64,000 nt of DNA from Bacillus_BD sp963708895 (GCA_963708895.1 CAVPUE010000006.1:1-64000); one strand, 5' to 3'; positions 42,483 through 52,419 are shown, counted from the stretch's first letter. A program made the numbers and translations. The notes: generated by a model from the letters alone, not told the origin.

Positions 42483-44636
42483 ATGAGTTCACTAATGGAC
42501 AAATTAAAACCACTTTGGGAGATCTTAAAACGAATTTGGAATAAGTTTAGTCCGGTAGTTATTCAATTTTTACTGAAAATAGCCAATAAACTAAAGCATT
42601 ATTGGAAAAAGGCCCATCTTACGCAGATTCTAATCCTAATCGGGTTATCTTTTATTCTTTTTGTCATCGTCTTTTTTGGTTTTACCGCATCACAAGCAAA
42701 TGTTCAAACGCTGAAGGATGGATTGTCGCAAACGACGATTATCCATGATCGTACAGGAAATGAAGCGGCCAAAGTAGATGCGAATCGAACAGAAGGCGTA
42801 GATGTTAAAGAATTACCAGAACATATCTCGAATGCCGTGATTGCCATTGAAGATCGTCGCTTTAAAGACCATAATGGTTTTGACGTTTTAGGTATTACAA
42901 GGGCATTATTCAATAATATATTTGCAGGAGAAATCACCGGTGGCGGAAGTACCATCACTCAACAACTAGCAAAAAATGCTCTTTTATCACCAGAGCAAAC
43001 GATTCGCAGGAAAATAGAAGAGCTATTTTTAGCTGTGGAAATCGAAAAATATTACAGTAAAGATGAAATCCTCAGTATGTACGTAAACCAAGTGTATTTT
43101 GGGAGTAGCGCATGGGGGATTGATCATGCTTCAATGAAGTATTACAACAAAAATATTAGCGAGGTCAGTATTAGTGAAGCAGCCTTGCTTGCAGGATTAT
43201 TGCAATCCCCTTCAGCCTTAGACCCGTATAAACACTATGAAAAGGCGATAAATAGACGAAATGTTGTACTATCTAATATGAACGAACTTGAAATGATATC
43301 ACAAGAACAATATGACGGGGCCTTAAATGAAAAAATTCGTTTAGAAGATGGTGGAGAGAACTATATTAAACGTGAGTATCCTTATTATGTTGATGCTGTG
43401 ATGGATGAAGCGATTTCACGATATGGTTTAACACAAGAAGAAATCATGACACGAGGTTATCGGATTCATACGGAAATGGATCAAAATATCCAGTTAGCCT
43501 TAGAGGAAGTCTATCAAAATCATTCTAACTTTCCCGCTGGAAAGGACGATTTACTTGTCCAAAGTGGAGTCGTACTCCTTGATCCCGAAACAGGCGGTGT
43601 TCTCGGCTTAGTTGGCGGTCGTGGTGATTATGTATTTAGAGGATTTAACCGTGCAACACATACTAAGGTTCAGCCAGGGTCAACGTTAAAGCCTCTTGCG
43701 GTTTATACTCCAGCCTTAGAGGAAGGATATAAAACGACTTCATTATTAAAAGATGAAAAGATTGTATATGGAGATTATGCACCTGAAAATAGTTCTGGTA
43801 CGTACCAGGGTGAGGTTCCTATGTATAAAGCTGTTGAACAATCGATTAACATGCCAACCATATGGCTATTAAATGAAATAGGTCTAGAAAAGGGAATTTC
43901 ATCATTGGAGAAATTTGGAATTCCTCTAGAAAAGGAAGATTATTATCTTGGAATTGGTTTAGGTGGAATGAGCAAGGGAGTGTCACCTTTACAATTAGCC
44001 CAAGCCTATTCAGTTTTTGCTAATGATGGGAAGAGAGAAGATGGTCATCTTATTTCTAAAATAATTGGACCAACAGGCAATGTGATTGCTCAACATAAGA
44101 ACGACACGGTAACGGTTACTTCGAAAAAAGTGGCAAATCAAATGACATCCATGCTTCTTGGAGTTGTTGAAGAAGGAACTGGTAAGGCTACAAAACTTCC
44201 AGATGTACAAATAGCTGGTAAAACAGGTTCTACTCAATTGCCTTACCCTGAACTTAATGGAACAAAAGATCAATGGTTTGTCGGCTATACCCCTAATCTA
44301 GTAGGAGCGGTCTGGATTGGATATGACAAAACAGATAGACAACATTATTTAACTTCGAGCTCTGCGGTTCCTTTATTTAAGACGATTATGGAAAATGTAA
44401 AACCTTATATAGAGAAAGAGGAGTTTACGGTGGAGTCTGTCCAGACTACTATTAGAGAAGAAGAAGCAGAAAAACAGAAAGCAAGAGAACCGCTTAAAGA
44501 TCAAACAGATCAATTAAAGGAAAAGATATCAAAAGAAATTCCCCAATGGAAAGAAAAAATTGAGCAAGGGACTAGGCAGTTAGAAGAATTAGGGGAACAA
44601 TTAAAAGACTTAGTTGATGATATCTTTGATAACTAA
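42483..44636 (+). CDS. Class A penicillin-binding protein (PbpG/PbpF-like)
   Basis: A bifunctional peptidoglycan synthase of about 717 residues. A cytoplasmic N-terminus is followed by one transmembrane helix (ILILIGLSFILFVIVFFGF). The glycosyltransferase domain has AVIAIEDRRFKDHNGFD and GGGSTITQQLAKNALL. The transpeptidase has SxxK in QPGSTLKPLA, SxN in EQSINMPTIW and KTG in IAGKTGSTQL. A charged, coiled-coil-like tail of about 80 residues ends it. In B. subtilis PbpF and PbpG share this type and act in spore germ-cell-wall synthesis; which one this equals is open. ATG 42483 follows AGGAG. Confidence 0.88.
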   Translation: MSSLMDKLKPLWEILKRIWNKFSPVVIQFLLKIANKLKHYWKKAHLTQILILIGLSFILFVIVFFGFTASQANVQTLKDGLSQTTIIHDRTGNEAAKVDANRTEGVDVKELPEHISNAVIAIEDRRFKDHNGFDVLGITRALFNNIFAGEITGGGSTITQQLAKNALLSPEQTIRRKIEELFLAVEIEKYYSKDEILSMYVNQVYFGSSAWGIDHASMKYYNKNISEVSISEAALLAGLLQSPSALDPYKHYEKAINRRNVVLSNMNELEMISQEQYDGALNEKIRLEDGGENYIKREYPYYVDAVMDEAISRYGLTQEEIMTRGYRIHTEMDQNIQLALEEVYQNHSNFPAGKDDLLVQSGVVLLDPETGGVLGLVGGRGDYVFRGFNRATHTKVQPGSTLKPLAVYTPALEEGYKTTSLLKDEKIVYGDYAPENSSGTYQGEVPMYKAVEQSINMPTIWLLNEIGLEKGISSLEKFGIPLEKEDYYLGIGLGGMSKGVSPLQLAQAYSVFANDGKREDGHLISKIIGPTGNVIAQHKNDTVTVTSKKVANQMTSMLLGVVEEGTGKATKLPDVQIAGKTGSTQLPYPELNGTKDQWFVGYTPNLVGAVWIGYDKTDRQHYLTSSSAVPLFKTIMENVKPYIEKEEFTVESVQTTIREEEAEKQKAREPLKDQTDQLKEKISKEIPQWKEKIEQGTRQLEELGEQLKDLVDDIFDN

Positions 44637-44721
44637 TTGCAAATATTTTTAAAATATCTTTAAAAATCACTATTTTATGATAAAGTATTACTATCAGATT
44701 TTCAATTATTAGTTTTAACAC

Positions 44722-44840
44722 GGCTCTTTTCTCTTTATTTTTGAGAAAAGAGCTGCAAATGCAATATAAGTGCAGAAAATAACTATTTCTACGTTAAAAT
44801 CGGCCTTTGGATTTTAACAACAAACTTTAAGAAAATAGCT
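44722..44840 (-). mobile_element. MITE copy 4, internally deleted (119 bp)
   Basis: This is the repeat in reverse orientation. The ends are GGCTCTTTTCTC and, on the other strand, AGCTATTTTCTTAAAGTTTG. About 63 bases of the interior, from the end repeat to the TTTATTTTTGAGAAAAGAGC segment, are missing. The junction leaves an 11-bp hairpin GCTCTTTTCTC/GAGAAAAGAGC just upstream of ilvE. Flanks TTTAACAC and TTAAACAT match at 6 of 8 bases. Confidence 0.78.
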
Positions 44841-44868
44841 TTAAACATTTAGATAGGAGACGAAGATC

Positions 44869-45945
44869 ATGTCAAACGAAAAAATTGCCATTACGAAAAC
44901 AACAAATCGCAAACAAAAGCCAAATTTTGAACACCTTGAATTTGGGAAGGAATTTACAGACCATATGTTTGTGATGGATTATTCTATCAATAAAGGATGG
45001 CATGATGCGCGGATTATCCCTTATCAACCACTTTCAATTGATCCTTCCGCAATGATTTTTCATTACGGACAAACCGTTTTTGAGGGGTTAAAAGCGTACT
45101 ATACAGAAGAAGGAAAAGTTCTCCTTTTTAGACCGGATAAAAATATGCAAAGGTTAAATCAATCAAATGATCGACTATGTATTCCGGAAATTGATGAAAA
45201 TTTAGCATTAGAAGCATTACAAGAGTTGATTAAAATAGATCATGAATGGGTACCGAAAATCAAAGGTACTTCTCTATATATTCGTCCATTCATTATTGCT
45301 ACTCAGCCGTCACTCGGAGTGCACCCTTCAGAATTTTATAAGTTTATTATTATCATGTCACCTGTTGGTTCTTACTATAAAGAAGGGATTCAACCAATCA
45401 AAATTGCTGTTGAAAGTCGTTATGTTCGTGCCGTTGCAGGTGGAACAGGTCAAGCAAAAACAGCTGGTAACTATGCTTCTAGTTTGAAAGCACAAGAAGT
45501 GGCAGAAGAAGAAGGTTACTCACAAGTTCTTTGGTTAGATGGGGTAGAAAGAAAATATATTGAAGAAGTAGGTAGTATGAATATTTTCTTTAAAATCAAT
45601 GGAGAAGTTGTAACACCTGCTTTAAATGGAAGCATTTTACCAGGTATTACAAGAGATTCAATCCTTCATTTATTAAAACATTGGAATGTACCTACTGTTG
45701 AAAGAAAAATTTCGATGGAAGAAGTATACCAAGCACATAAAGATGGTGTATTAGAAGAAGTATTTGGAACAGGAACAGCTGCTGTTATTTCTCCGGTTGG
45801 TGAGTTGTATTGGGACGATAAAAAGTTAGACATCAATAATGGAGAAATTGGTGAATTGTCATTGAAATTATATAATACGTTAACTTCTATCCAGCTTGGA
45901 AAAGAAAAAGATCTCTTTGGCTGGACAGTAGAAATAGAAAAATAA
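44869..45945 (+). CDS. ilvE: Branched-chain amino acid aminotransferase
   Basis: This PLP transaminase interconverts Leu, Ile and Val with their 2-oxo acids. It is 358 residues, fold type IV. IFHYGQTVFEGLKAYYTEEG, YIRPFIIATQPSLGV, the PLP lysine in GGTGQAKTAGNYASSL and VFGTGTAAVISPVGEL are visible. The start follows AGGAGACGA. MITE copy 4 lies in its upstream region. It is followed after 34 bases by a HAD hydrolase that may share its transcript. Confidence 0.93.
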   Translation: MSNEKIAITKTTNRKQKPNFEHLEFGKEFTDHMFVMDYSINKGWHDARIIPYQPLSIDPSAMIFHYGQTVFEGLKAYYTEEGKVLLFRPDKNMQRLNQSNDRLCIPEIDENLALEALQELIKIDHEWVPKIKGTSLYIRPFIIATQPSLGVHPSEFYKFIIIMSPVGSYYKEGIQPIKIAVESRYVRAVAGGTGQAKTAGNYASSLKAQEVAEEEGYSQVLWLDGVERKYIEEVGSMNIFFKINGEVVTPALNGSILPGITRDSILHLLKHWNVPTVERKISMEEVYQAHKDGVLEEVFGTGTAAVISPVGELYWDDKKLDINNGEIGELSLKLYNTLTSIQLGKEKDLFGWTVEIEK

Positions 45946-45979
45946 ATAAAAGCGTTTTGATGGGGAGAGGGAATTCAAA

Positions 45980-46765
45980 ATGATTAAAGCCATATTTTTT
46001 GATCTGGATGATACATTATTGTGGGATCAAAAAAGTGTCAAAGAAGCATTTGTAGCGACATGCTCAAAAGCATCTGAAAAGTTCAATATTGATGCTGAAG
46101 TTTTAGAAGAGTCTGTTCGGGAAGAGGCAAGAAAGCTTTATTCTGGATATGAAACGTATCCTTTTACACAAATGATTGGAATTAATCCTTTTGAAGGTCT
46201 CTGGGGAAACTTTTTGGATGAAACAGATGATTTCCGTCAATTAAAAGAAATCGCTCCGAACTATCGTAAAGAAGCATGGAAAAATGGATTATTTGCTTGT
46301 GGAATTGAGGATGAGGAATTTGCCTATTCTTTAGCAGAACAATTTCCTGAAGAAAGACGACGTAATCCTTTTGTTTATGAAGATAGCTTTTCTGTATTAG
46401 ATCAATTAAAAGGAAACTATAAGTTGTTACTCCTAACGAATGGTTCACCCGATCTTCAGCATACAAAATTGGACATCACTCCAGAGTTCGTTCCTTATTT
46501 TGATGAAATTGTGATTTCAGGTGCATTTGGAAGAGGGAAGCCAGATCCGACCATTTTTGAACATGCTCTCTCACTATTGAATATTGAGAAAGAACAAGCA
46601 CTCATGGTCGGTGATAATCTAATGACTGATATTCTAGGTGCTAAACGTGCAGGGATTAAGTCTGTCTGGATTAATCGTCATAATAAAGAACGCAATGAAG
46701 TGATTCCTGATTATGAAATTAAGCATTTGAGTGAGTTATTTACGATCTTAGATGATTTACGCTAA
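45980..46765 (+). CDS. HAD-superfamily hydrolase
   Basis: A 261-residue phosphatase-like protein. HAD motifs in order: FFDLDDTLLWD (nucleophile Asp), LLTNGSPDLQ, FGRGKPDPTIFE (Lys) and MVGDNLMTDILGAKRAG (Asp). A helical cap lies between the first two. Its overall look is that of B. subtilis YsaA or YfnB, whose natural substrates are uncertain. It is preceded by GGGAGAGGG and follows ilvE closely. Confidence 0.82.
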   Translation: MIKAIFFDLDDTLLWDQKSVKEAFVATCSKASEKFNIDAEVLEESVREEARKLYSGYETYPFTQMIGINPFEGLWGNFLDETDDFRQLKEIAPNYRKEAWKNGLFACGIEDEEFAYSLAEQFPEERRRNPFVYEDSFSVLDQLKGNYKLLLLTNGSPDLQHTKLDITPEFVPYFDEIVISGAFGRGKPDPTIFEHALSLLNIEKEQALMVGDNLMTDILGAKRAGIKSVWINRHNKERNEVIPDYEIKHLSELFTILDDLR

Positions 46766-46770
46766 ATTAT

Positions 46771-46807
46771 CAGAAAACCTCGGTTTAATATGAACCGAGG
46801 TTTTCTA
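46771..46807 (+). terminator. Terminator after the HAD gene
   Basis: AGAAAACCTCGGTT pairs perfectly with AACCGAGGTTTTCT around TAATATG. Confidence 0.85.
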
Positions 46808-46908
46808 ATGATGCTAATGGTATTTCGTTCATTTTTATAAAGTTCTATGTCATTTAATGAAAAAATGTGAGAATATCACTATAAATGAAATCTGAAAGGA
46901 GAACAGTA

Positions 46909-47722
46909 ATGGGAAAAGGATTAGAGGGTAAACATGTTGTATTAGGTGCATCACGTAAGACGGAAGAAATGTCGACATTAATTCAAAAACAAGGTGGTAC
47001 AGCAAGTGTTCGATCTTTACAAGGAACTGTTTTTAAAGCAGGTGTTGAAATCGAAAGTGATATAAAATCATTTGCTTTAGATGGTGCAGACTGGGTTATT
47101 TTAACAACAGGAATTGGTTTGCAAACCTTACTTGAACAAGCCGAAAACCTAGGATTAAAGCAAAAATTCATTGAACAACTTAAAGCATCTCAAATTGCTT
47201 CAAGAGGATATAAAACAGCAGCTGCTTTAAAAAAGTTAGATATTCAAGCGGTCGTCTCTGATGATGATGGGACAACGCAAGGATTAATTCGTCAAATGCA
47301 AGAGGTTGATTTAAAGGATAAAAAAGTAGTTGTTCAGCTGCATGGAGAAAAAGCTCCTTCATTAATTGAGTTTCTAGAGGGGAAAGGTGCAATGATTTCC
47401 TTGCTATTACCATACCAGCATATTGCACCAGAAATTGAAACGCTGGAAATACTTGTGTAATGAAATGTTAAATGGAGAAGTGGATGCTGTTTGTTTTACA
47501 ACGGCGATTCAAGTTCATTGGTTGTTTCATTATGTAAAACAGCAAGATTTCGGGGAGAAAGTAATATCAGCTTTTAATAATGGAAAAATTGTGGCGACAG
47601 CGGTCGGTAAAGTAACAGCTGAAGCGTTAAAGGAAGAAGGAATAAGTAAAATCGTCGTTCCTAAGCATGAAAGAATGGGTGCCATGATCGTTGAATTGGC
47701 TCAATATTATGAAACAAACTGA
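46909..47722 (+). pseudogene. Uroporphyrinogen-III synthase-like protein, frameshifted
   Basis: A HemD-fold protein outside the hem operon. The ATG at 46909 follows AAAGGAG. The first frame has GKHVVLGASRKTEEMSTLIQ and GADWVILTTGIGLQTLLEQA and stops at 47460. Removing one base near 47455 (CTT-G-TGTAAT) continues LCNEMLNGEVDAVCFTTA and IVATAVGKVTAEALKEEGIS. Repaired it is about 270 residues. Stand-alone copies exist in several Bacillus (YjjA-like); whether they make uroporphyrinogen III or regulate something is open. Confidence 0.78.
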
Positions 47723-47813
47723 TTGTTTCATTTACCACCTTAAATTTTTGTGAATTAATGAAAATAATGGTATGATTATTGATGGTTTTATTAATGATAA
47801 GGAGATGAATGTT

Positions 47814-48251
47814 ATGGCTAAAAATGGATACATATTGATGCAAAATGGTGAAAAAATTGAGTTTGAACTATATCCAAATGAAGCACCTGGCACTGTAGCA
47901 AACTTTGAGAAACTTGCAAATGAAGGATTTTACAATGGAGTCGTATTCCATCGTGTTATTCCAGGATTTGTATCACAAGGTGGAGATCCAACCGGAACTG
48001 GAATGGGCGGACCCGGATATACGATCAAATGTGAAACGGAAGGAAACCCTCATACACATGAAGCAGGTTCTTTCTCAATGGCACATGCTGGAAAAGACAC
48101 GGGTGGAAGTCAATTTTTCATCGTTCATGAACCACAACCACATTTAAACGGAGTACATACTGTTTTTGGTAAAGTGACATCTGGAATGGATACCGTTCTA
48201 GCTATGAAAAATGGCGATGTTATGGAGAAAGTAGAAGTATTCGACGCTTAA
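47814..48251 (+). CDS. ppiB: Peptidyl-prolyl cis-trans isomerase, cyclophilin type
   Basis: A 145-residue cytosolic cyclophilin that speeds proline isomerisation in folding. VVFHRVIPGFVSQGGDPTGT (catalytic Arg), GSFSMAHAGKDTGGSQFFI and HTVFGKVTSGMD are visible. The chosen ATG at 47814 follows AAGGAG and gives MAKNGYILMQNGEKIEFELY, the usual start. It stands alone with its own terminator. Confidence 0.95.
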   Translation: MAKNGYILMQNGEKIEFELYPNEAPGTVANFEKLANEGFYNGVVFHRVIPGFVSQGGDPTGTGMGGPGYTIKCETEGNPHTHEAGSFSMAHAGKDTGGSQFFIVHEPQPHLNGVHTVFGKVTSGMDTVLAMKNGDVMEKVEVFDA

Positions 48252-48254
48252 TTT

Positions 48255-48293
48255 TCAAAAAACAACTAAGTATAAATGCTTAGTTGTTTTTTT
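48255..48293 (+). terminator. Terminator after ppiB
   Basis: AAAAAACAACTAAG pairs with CTTAGTTGTTTTTT around TATAAATG. Confidence 0.85.
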
Positions 48294-48400
48294 GGTTATG
48301 AACTTATAATTATACATTTTTATGATTAAATATTGACATTTCACGATAATCTAGTATGATAAAATCAATTAAAGTTAATCGTGTAAAGGTGATGGAGATA

Positions 48401-48874
48401 ATGGTTGAAATCAGAAGGGCGAAAATTAAGGATATTGATAGTCTCTATGAATTAATTAATATTTATTCAAACAAAGGAATTGTTTTGCCAAGAACAAAAA
48501 ATTCGTTAATCCAAAATATATTTTCAATTTTTGTTGCAGTCGTTGATGATAAAGTGGTTGGTTCTGCAAGTCTGACTGTTTTAGATAAAGATTTATCCGA
48601 GATTCGCTCACTCGTTGTAGATGATTCAATGAAAAAGGCCGGAATCGGTAAATTGTTAGTCGATCAAATAAAAGAAGAAACTGAACGTATTGGCATTGAT
48701 AAACTGATTTCTTTAACGTATCAAGTGGAGTTTTTTAAAAAATGTGGTTTTGAGGTTACTGTAAAGGATACGATGCCGCAAAAAGTATGGAAAGACTGTA
48801 TAAATTGCCCTAAGTTACACAATTGTGATGAAATTGCTATGGTATATTATGTGAATGATAAGGTATTAGTGTAA
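48401..48874 (+). CDS. GNAT N-acetyltransferase (ArgA-like)
   Basis: A 157-residue GNAT enzyme. The acetyl-CoA loop is degenerate but present (VDDSMKKAGIGKLLVDQI). The N-terminus VEIRRAKIKDIDSLYELI and the Cys-rich tail VWKDCINCPKLHNCDEIAMV match a widespread ArgA-type family that acetylates amino acids or similar amines. The substrate is not known. Start 48401 was chosen because ATG follows GGTGATGGAG; ATG 48392 is an alternative. Confidence 0.8.
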   Translation: MVEIRRAKIKDIDSLYELINIYSNKGIVLPRTKNSLIQNIFSIFVAVVDDKVVGSASLTVLDKDLSEIRSLVVDDSMKKAGIGKLLVDQIKEETERIGIDKLISLTYQVEFFKKCGFEVTVKDTMPQKVWKDCINCPKLHNCDEIAMVYYVNDKVLV

Positions 48875-48884
48875 TAGTTTCACG

Positions 48885-48933
48885 AAAAAAGGGACTCTCT
48901 ATAGAATTAATTCTATAAGAGAGTCCCTTTTTG
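48885..48933. terminator. Bidirectional terminator before ppaC
   Basis: AAAAAGGGACTCTCT pairs with AGAGAGTCCCTTTTT around ATAGAATTAATTCTAT, itself self-complementary. It lies between converging genes. Confidence 0.87.
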
Positions 48934-48936
48934 CCA

Positions 48937-49869
48937 TTAAAGTGATTTTATTGTGTCTGTTAAAACTGGAACAATTTGTTTCTTACGAGAAACAACGCCT
49001 TTTAATGTAGCCGTGTGATTATCAAGACCCACATTAAATGCTTTTTCAACTGCATTTGACATTTTTCCAAGTGCAATTCCAACCGAATCGTTTGTTAATA
49101 TATCTGTTACTACAAATAAGAACAAATCTAGATTTTCCTTAGCGATAACGGCTTCAATCGCTTCTTCAATCTGTTTTTGCTGTGAAAGAACATCGTTTGT
49201 GTCAACGGCATTCACTTGAGCGATTTTCACTTTCTTGTCACCCATATCAAAGTTCTTCGCATCAAGTGTAATTAATTGTTCAACGGTTTTATCACTTAAA
49301 TCTGCACCTGCTTTTAACATGGCTAAACCATATTGATTTGCATCAACTTCAGCAATTTTAGCTAATTCGTTTGCTGCTGCAACATCTTCGTCTGTACATG
49401 TTGGAGATTTAAATAATAATGAATCAGAAATTAACGCAGAAAGCATTAAACCGGCAATTTCCTTTTTAATTTTGACACCATTCTCTTTATACAATTTATT
49501 TAAAATCGTTGCCGTACAACCTACAGGCTCTGCACGGTAATAAAGAGGGTCGCTTGTTTGAAAGTTTGCAATGCGATGGTGATCGATTACTTCTAATATG
49601 CGAACTTCATCGATATCATCTGCACTTTGTTGACTTTCATTATGATCAACTAATATTACTTGTTTTGTTTCTTGTGCTACTTTTTCAACTAAACGCGGTA
49701 CGTTTACTTGAAAATACTCTAAAGCATATTTCGTTTCGCTATTGATTTCTCCAAGGCGAACTGGCTCTGCATTGACACCTAACTCTGATTTAAGGTTTGC
49801 ATATGCAATGGCTGAACAAATCGAGTCAGTATCAGGATTTTTATGACCAAAAACTAGTACTTTTTCCAT
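48937..49869 (-). CDS. ppaC: Manganese-dependent inorganic pyrophosphatase
   Basis: PpaC hydrolyses PPi to two phosphates, pulling biosynthetic reactions forward. It is a 310-residue family II enzyme of the DHH superfamily. VFGHKNPDTDSICSAIAYAN, VDHNESQQS and EVIDHHRIANFQ form the metal site. The C-terminal DHHA2 domain has GVVSRKKQIVPVLTDTI (substrate Arg-Lys-Lys). ATG 49869 follows GAGGAGCAC. Confidence 0.95.
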   Translation of the reverse strand: MEKVLVFGHKNPDTDSICSAIAYANLKSELGVNAEPVRLGEINSETKYALEYFQVNVPRLVEKVAQETKQVILVDHNESQQSADDIDEVRILEVIDHHRIANFQTSDPLYYRAEPVGCTATILNKLYKENGVKIKKEIAGLMLSALISDSLLFKSPTCTDEDVAAANELAKIAEVDANQYGLAMLKAGADLSDKTVEQLITLDAKNFDMGDKKVKIAQVNAVDTNDVLSQQKQIEEAIEAVIAKENLDLFLFVVTDILTNDSVGIALGKMSNAVEKAFNVGLDNHTATLKGVVSRKKQIVPVLTDTIKSL

Positions 49870-50198
49870 ATCTGTGCTCCTCATGTAATTATTTAACCCT
49901 TCACCTATTTGATAGAAGAGAAGTTTTATTCAAACAATATCTTAACATATTTTTCATAAAAAAAAGTTAATTTGTATCCATATTTTTACGCAACTCATAT
50001 GATTAGTCAAGTTTTATGTGAAATTGTATAGCATTACAATGCCAACGAGTACCATTTATATTTTATCATAATATACTATACTATAAATCGAATTAGTTGA
50101 ATGACAATCTAAACTGAAGTAATATAGAAAAAATTACTTAAACATTTGATGACTTTCTGCTTAGGGTCGCATGAATAATAAGGTTGGAGGGAGATTGG
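49870..50198. other. Intergenic region, nothing identified
   Basis: This AT-rich gap of about 330 bases between divergent genes shows no reading frame and no clear RNA structure. Promoter-like AT tracts near 50060-50095 (TATACTATACTATAAAT) are the only visible feature. Confidence 0.5.
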
Positions 50199-50723
50199 AT
50201 GAGAGATGTAAAGTTAGTTGATATTTATCAACATCATATTGCACAAAAATACGTATCTCGTTCAGGAATCGTTCATGCTATTGCCGTTGCCTATCATGCC
50301 TATCAATTTGCCAAAGAGCAAGGAATCGATACAGATAGTGCAGCAAAAGCTGGCTTCTTGCACGATATCGGTCATTTTACTTGGTATCAAAATGGAAAGT
50401 GGGATTATGATTTATATCGAAATAATGATATTCACGCGATCAAAGGGGCTGAAAGGGCACATAAGTTATTGATTCGCCTTGGAGAGAACCCAATTAAAGC
50501 AAAAGAGATTGCCTTAGCGATATTATTCCATACCGATTCATATTTTCCAGGAGGAGAAATCATTCGGACACCTTTACAGGAAATTATTAAAAAAGCAGAT
50601 GAAAAGGATGAAGAACCGGGTGGTCATCACCATTATCGAAAAATTGAAAAGGAACGTGCTTTACATTTAATCCAACAATTAGATGAAAAAATTGATCAGG
50701 AATATGGAATAAAAGAAGATTAA
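50199..50723 (+). CDS. HD-domain phosphohydrolase
   Basis: A 174-residue protein with the HD metal-binding pattern: H in IVHAIAVAYHAYQFA, HD in AGFLHDIGHFTWYQ, then H in AILFHTDSYFPGG and D in IIKKADEKDEEPGGHHHY. HD proteins cleave phosphate esters, often of nucleotides; the substrate is unknown. ATG 50199 follows GGAGGGAG. It is a single gene. Confidence 0.8.
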   Translation: MRDVKLVDIYQHHIAQKYVSRSGIVHAIAVAYHAYQFAKEQGIDTDSAAKAGFLHDIGHFTWYQNGKWDYDLYRNNDIHAIKGAERAHKLLIRLGENPIKAKEIALAILFHTDSYFPGGEIIRTPLQEIIKKADEKDEEPGGHHHYRKIEKERALHLIQQLDEKIDQEYGIKED

Positions 50724-50872
50724 TGAGTAAAGGTTTATATAGTAGTGGTTATCTTACTACTTATAATGTGGCCAAGCCATAATAAACTCATTTTCTGATA
50801 ACTAAATAAGTATATTCATCCTTTTTTAAGAATACATCTATACAATGAGTATTCCTTAAAGGAGGGTTTATA

Positions 50873-51310
50873 TTGACTTCTCATACATTCAAAACAGTTG
50901 TTAAAATCCCTATTGAAACCGTTTGGATTTTTTTGAATTCTATGGATGATTGGAAAGAGGTCATTCCTGGCTATATTTCTCATGAAATACAATCGAATCA
51001 AGTTTCAATTGGCAAATAAAAAGCAATTTTGGGATGATTAAGAAAAAAATTCATTTTAAAGCTGAAATAATCGATTGGGATGAGTATGAAAAGATCTCTT
51101 TTCGTCTAACAGGAATAAGTGATAAATTCAATGGTAAAGGACTTATTCAAACGATAAAATTATCGAACCATAAAACAAGTATTGGTGTCAGCTTCGATTT
51201 AATTGCTGAAGGTTCATTAGCTAAGTTAATGAAACCATCTTATGAAAAACTCTATTCCTGAGCTCTCTGAAGAACGTAAATTTGAGTTAGAACAAAGATC
51301 AAGGAAATAG
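50873..51310 (+). pseudogene. SRPBCC/CoxG-like protein, two frame breaks
   Basis: A small START-like fold protein of about 145 residues. TTG start behind AAAGGAGGG gives TSHTFKTVVKIPIETVWIFL and NSMDDWKEVIPGYISHE. One base is missing near 51010 (TTTCAATTGG), after which IKKKIHFKAEIIDWDEYEKI and LTGISDKFNGKGLIQTIKLS continue. An extra C at 51252 hides the end (IPELSEERKFELEQRSRK). Such proteins bind hydrophobic ligands; relatives include CoxG. No neighbour points to its ligand. Confidence 0.65.
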
Positions 51311-51353
51311 CAGCAAGGAAATGAGATTTGGAAAGTAAAATTCTATTATAAAG

Positions 51354-51392
51354 GTTGATAAAACGAGACATAACATGGTGTCTCGTTTTATC
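51354..51392 (+). terminator. Terminator upstream of ppsR
   Basis: GATAAAACGAGACA pairs perfectly with TGTCTCGTTTTATC around TAACATGG. Confidence 0.85.
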
Positions 51393-51592
51393 TGTTTTCC
51401 TTTTGTAGGATAATATAAATACTTTTTTAAAAAAATGTAAAATTTTTCACAAAAAATAGTACACGAATATTTTTAAATGTGTTATTCTATATTCATAAAA
51501 AGTATAACATATTTAAAGTGCTTTCAAACAAAAGTACATAGAAGGTTATGGTGGTTATGTATTTTTGGAATTTTTTCATTGAAGAAAAGGTT

Positions 51593-52417
51593 GTGAATAT
51601 CATAAAATCTGATGAAGTTGTTTATGTGGTTTCAGACTCTGTTGGAGAAACGGCTGAATTTGTAGTGAAAGCAGTCGCTGCACAGTTCAATGGTGGGAAT
51701 GTTGATATTCGTCGTTATGGTTTTGCAGAGAATGAAGAAGATATTGAAGAAGTTCTTAGTATAGCAAAGAATAGTAATTCAATCATTGCTTATACGTTAG
51801 CTATTCCAAAGTTAAAGGAATATTTGGATCTTCGGTCAAAGCAAGAAGGGATTATGGCTGTTGATATTATGCAACCACTTATAGAAGCTTTTATGAAAAA
51901 GTTTAATAAACAGCCCAATCATCAACCTAAATTATTAAGGAAATTAGATGATGAGTATTTTAGAAGAGTCGAAGCGATCGAATTTGCTGTGAAATATGAT
52001 GATGGTCGCGACCCTCGCGGCGTCAATCGAGCAGATATTGTTCTAATTGGTGTTTCTCGAACATCCAAGACACCTTTATCCATGTATTTAGCACATCAGG
52101 GTTATAAAGTTGCGAATGTACCATTAGTTCCTGAAGTATCTCCACCTGATGAACTATTTCAACTACCAAGAAATAAGTGTGTAGGGTTGGTTATTACTCC
52201 TGATAAATTAAATGAAATTCGTAGAGAAAGATTAAAGGCTCTAGGTTTAAGATCTGAAGCCAATTATGCTAGCTTTGAACGAATACTTGATGAGCTTGAC
52301 TATGCTGAAAAAATTATGAAGCGTGTTGGATGTCCAATCATAAATGTAGCTAACAAAGCAGTTGAAGAGACTGCAGGGTTGATTATTGACATACTAAAGA
52401 AAAGAGGGACTAATTAA
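51593..52417 (+). CDS. ppsR: PPDK regulatory protein (bifunctional Ser/Thr kinase / pyrophosphorylase)
   Basis: This DUF299 protein switches pyruvate phosphate dikinase off by ADP-dependent phosphorylation of its active-site threonine and on again by phosphorolysis. EVVYVVSDSVGETAEFVVKA opens the protein, and the P-loop-like GVSRTSKTPLSMYLAHQGYK and YDDGRDPRG are seen. The likely start is GTG 51593 next to AAAAGG, giving 274 residues; an ATG at 51557 would add an unusual aromatic leader. It ends two bases before ppdK, its target, which makes the function secure. B. subtilis YqfL is the family member there. Confidence 0.88.
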   Translation: MNIIKSDEVVYVVSDSVGETAEFVVKAVAAQFNGGNVDIRRYGFAENEEDIEEVLSIAKNSNSIIAYTLAIPKLKEYLDLRSKQEGIMAVDIMQPLIEAFMKKFNKQPNHQPKLLRKLDDEYFRRVEAIEFAVKYDDGRDPRGVNRADIVLIGVSRTSKTPLSMYLAHQGYKVANVPLVPEVSPPDELFQLPRNKCVGLVITPDKLNEIRRERLKALGLRSEANYASFERILDELDYAEKIMKRVGCPIINVANKAVEETAGLIIDILKKRGTN

Positions 52418-52419
52418 GG

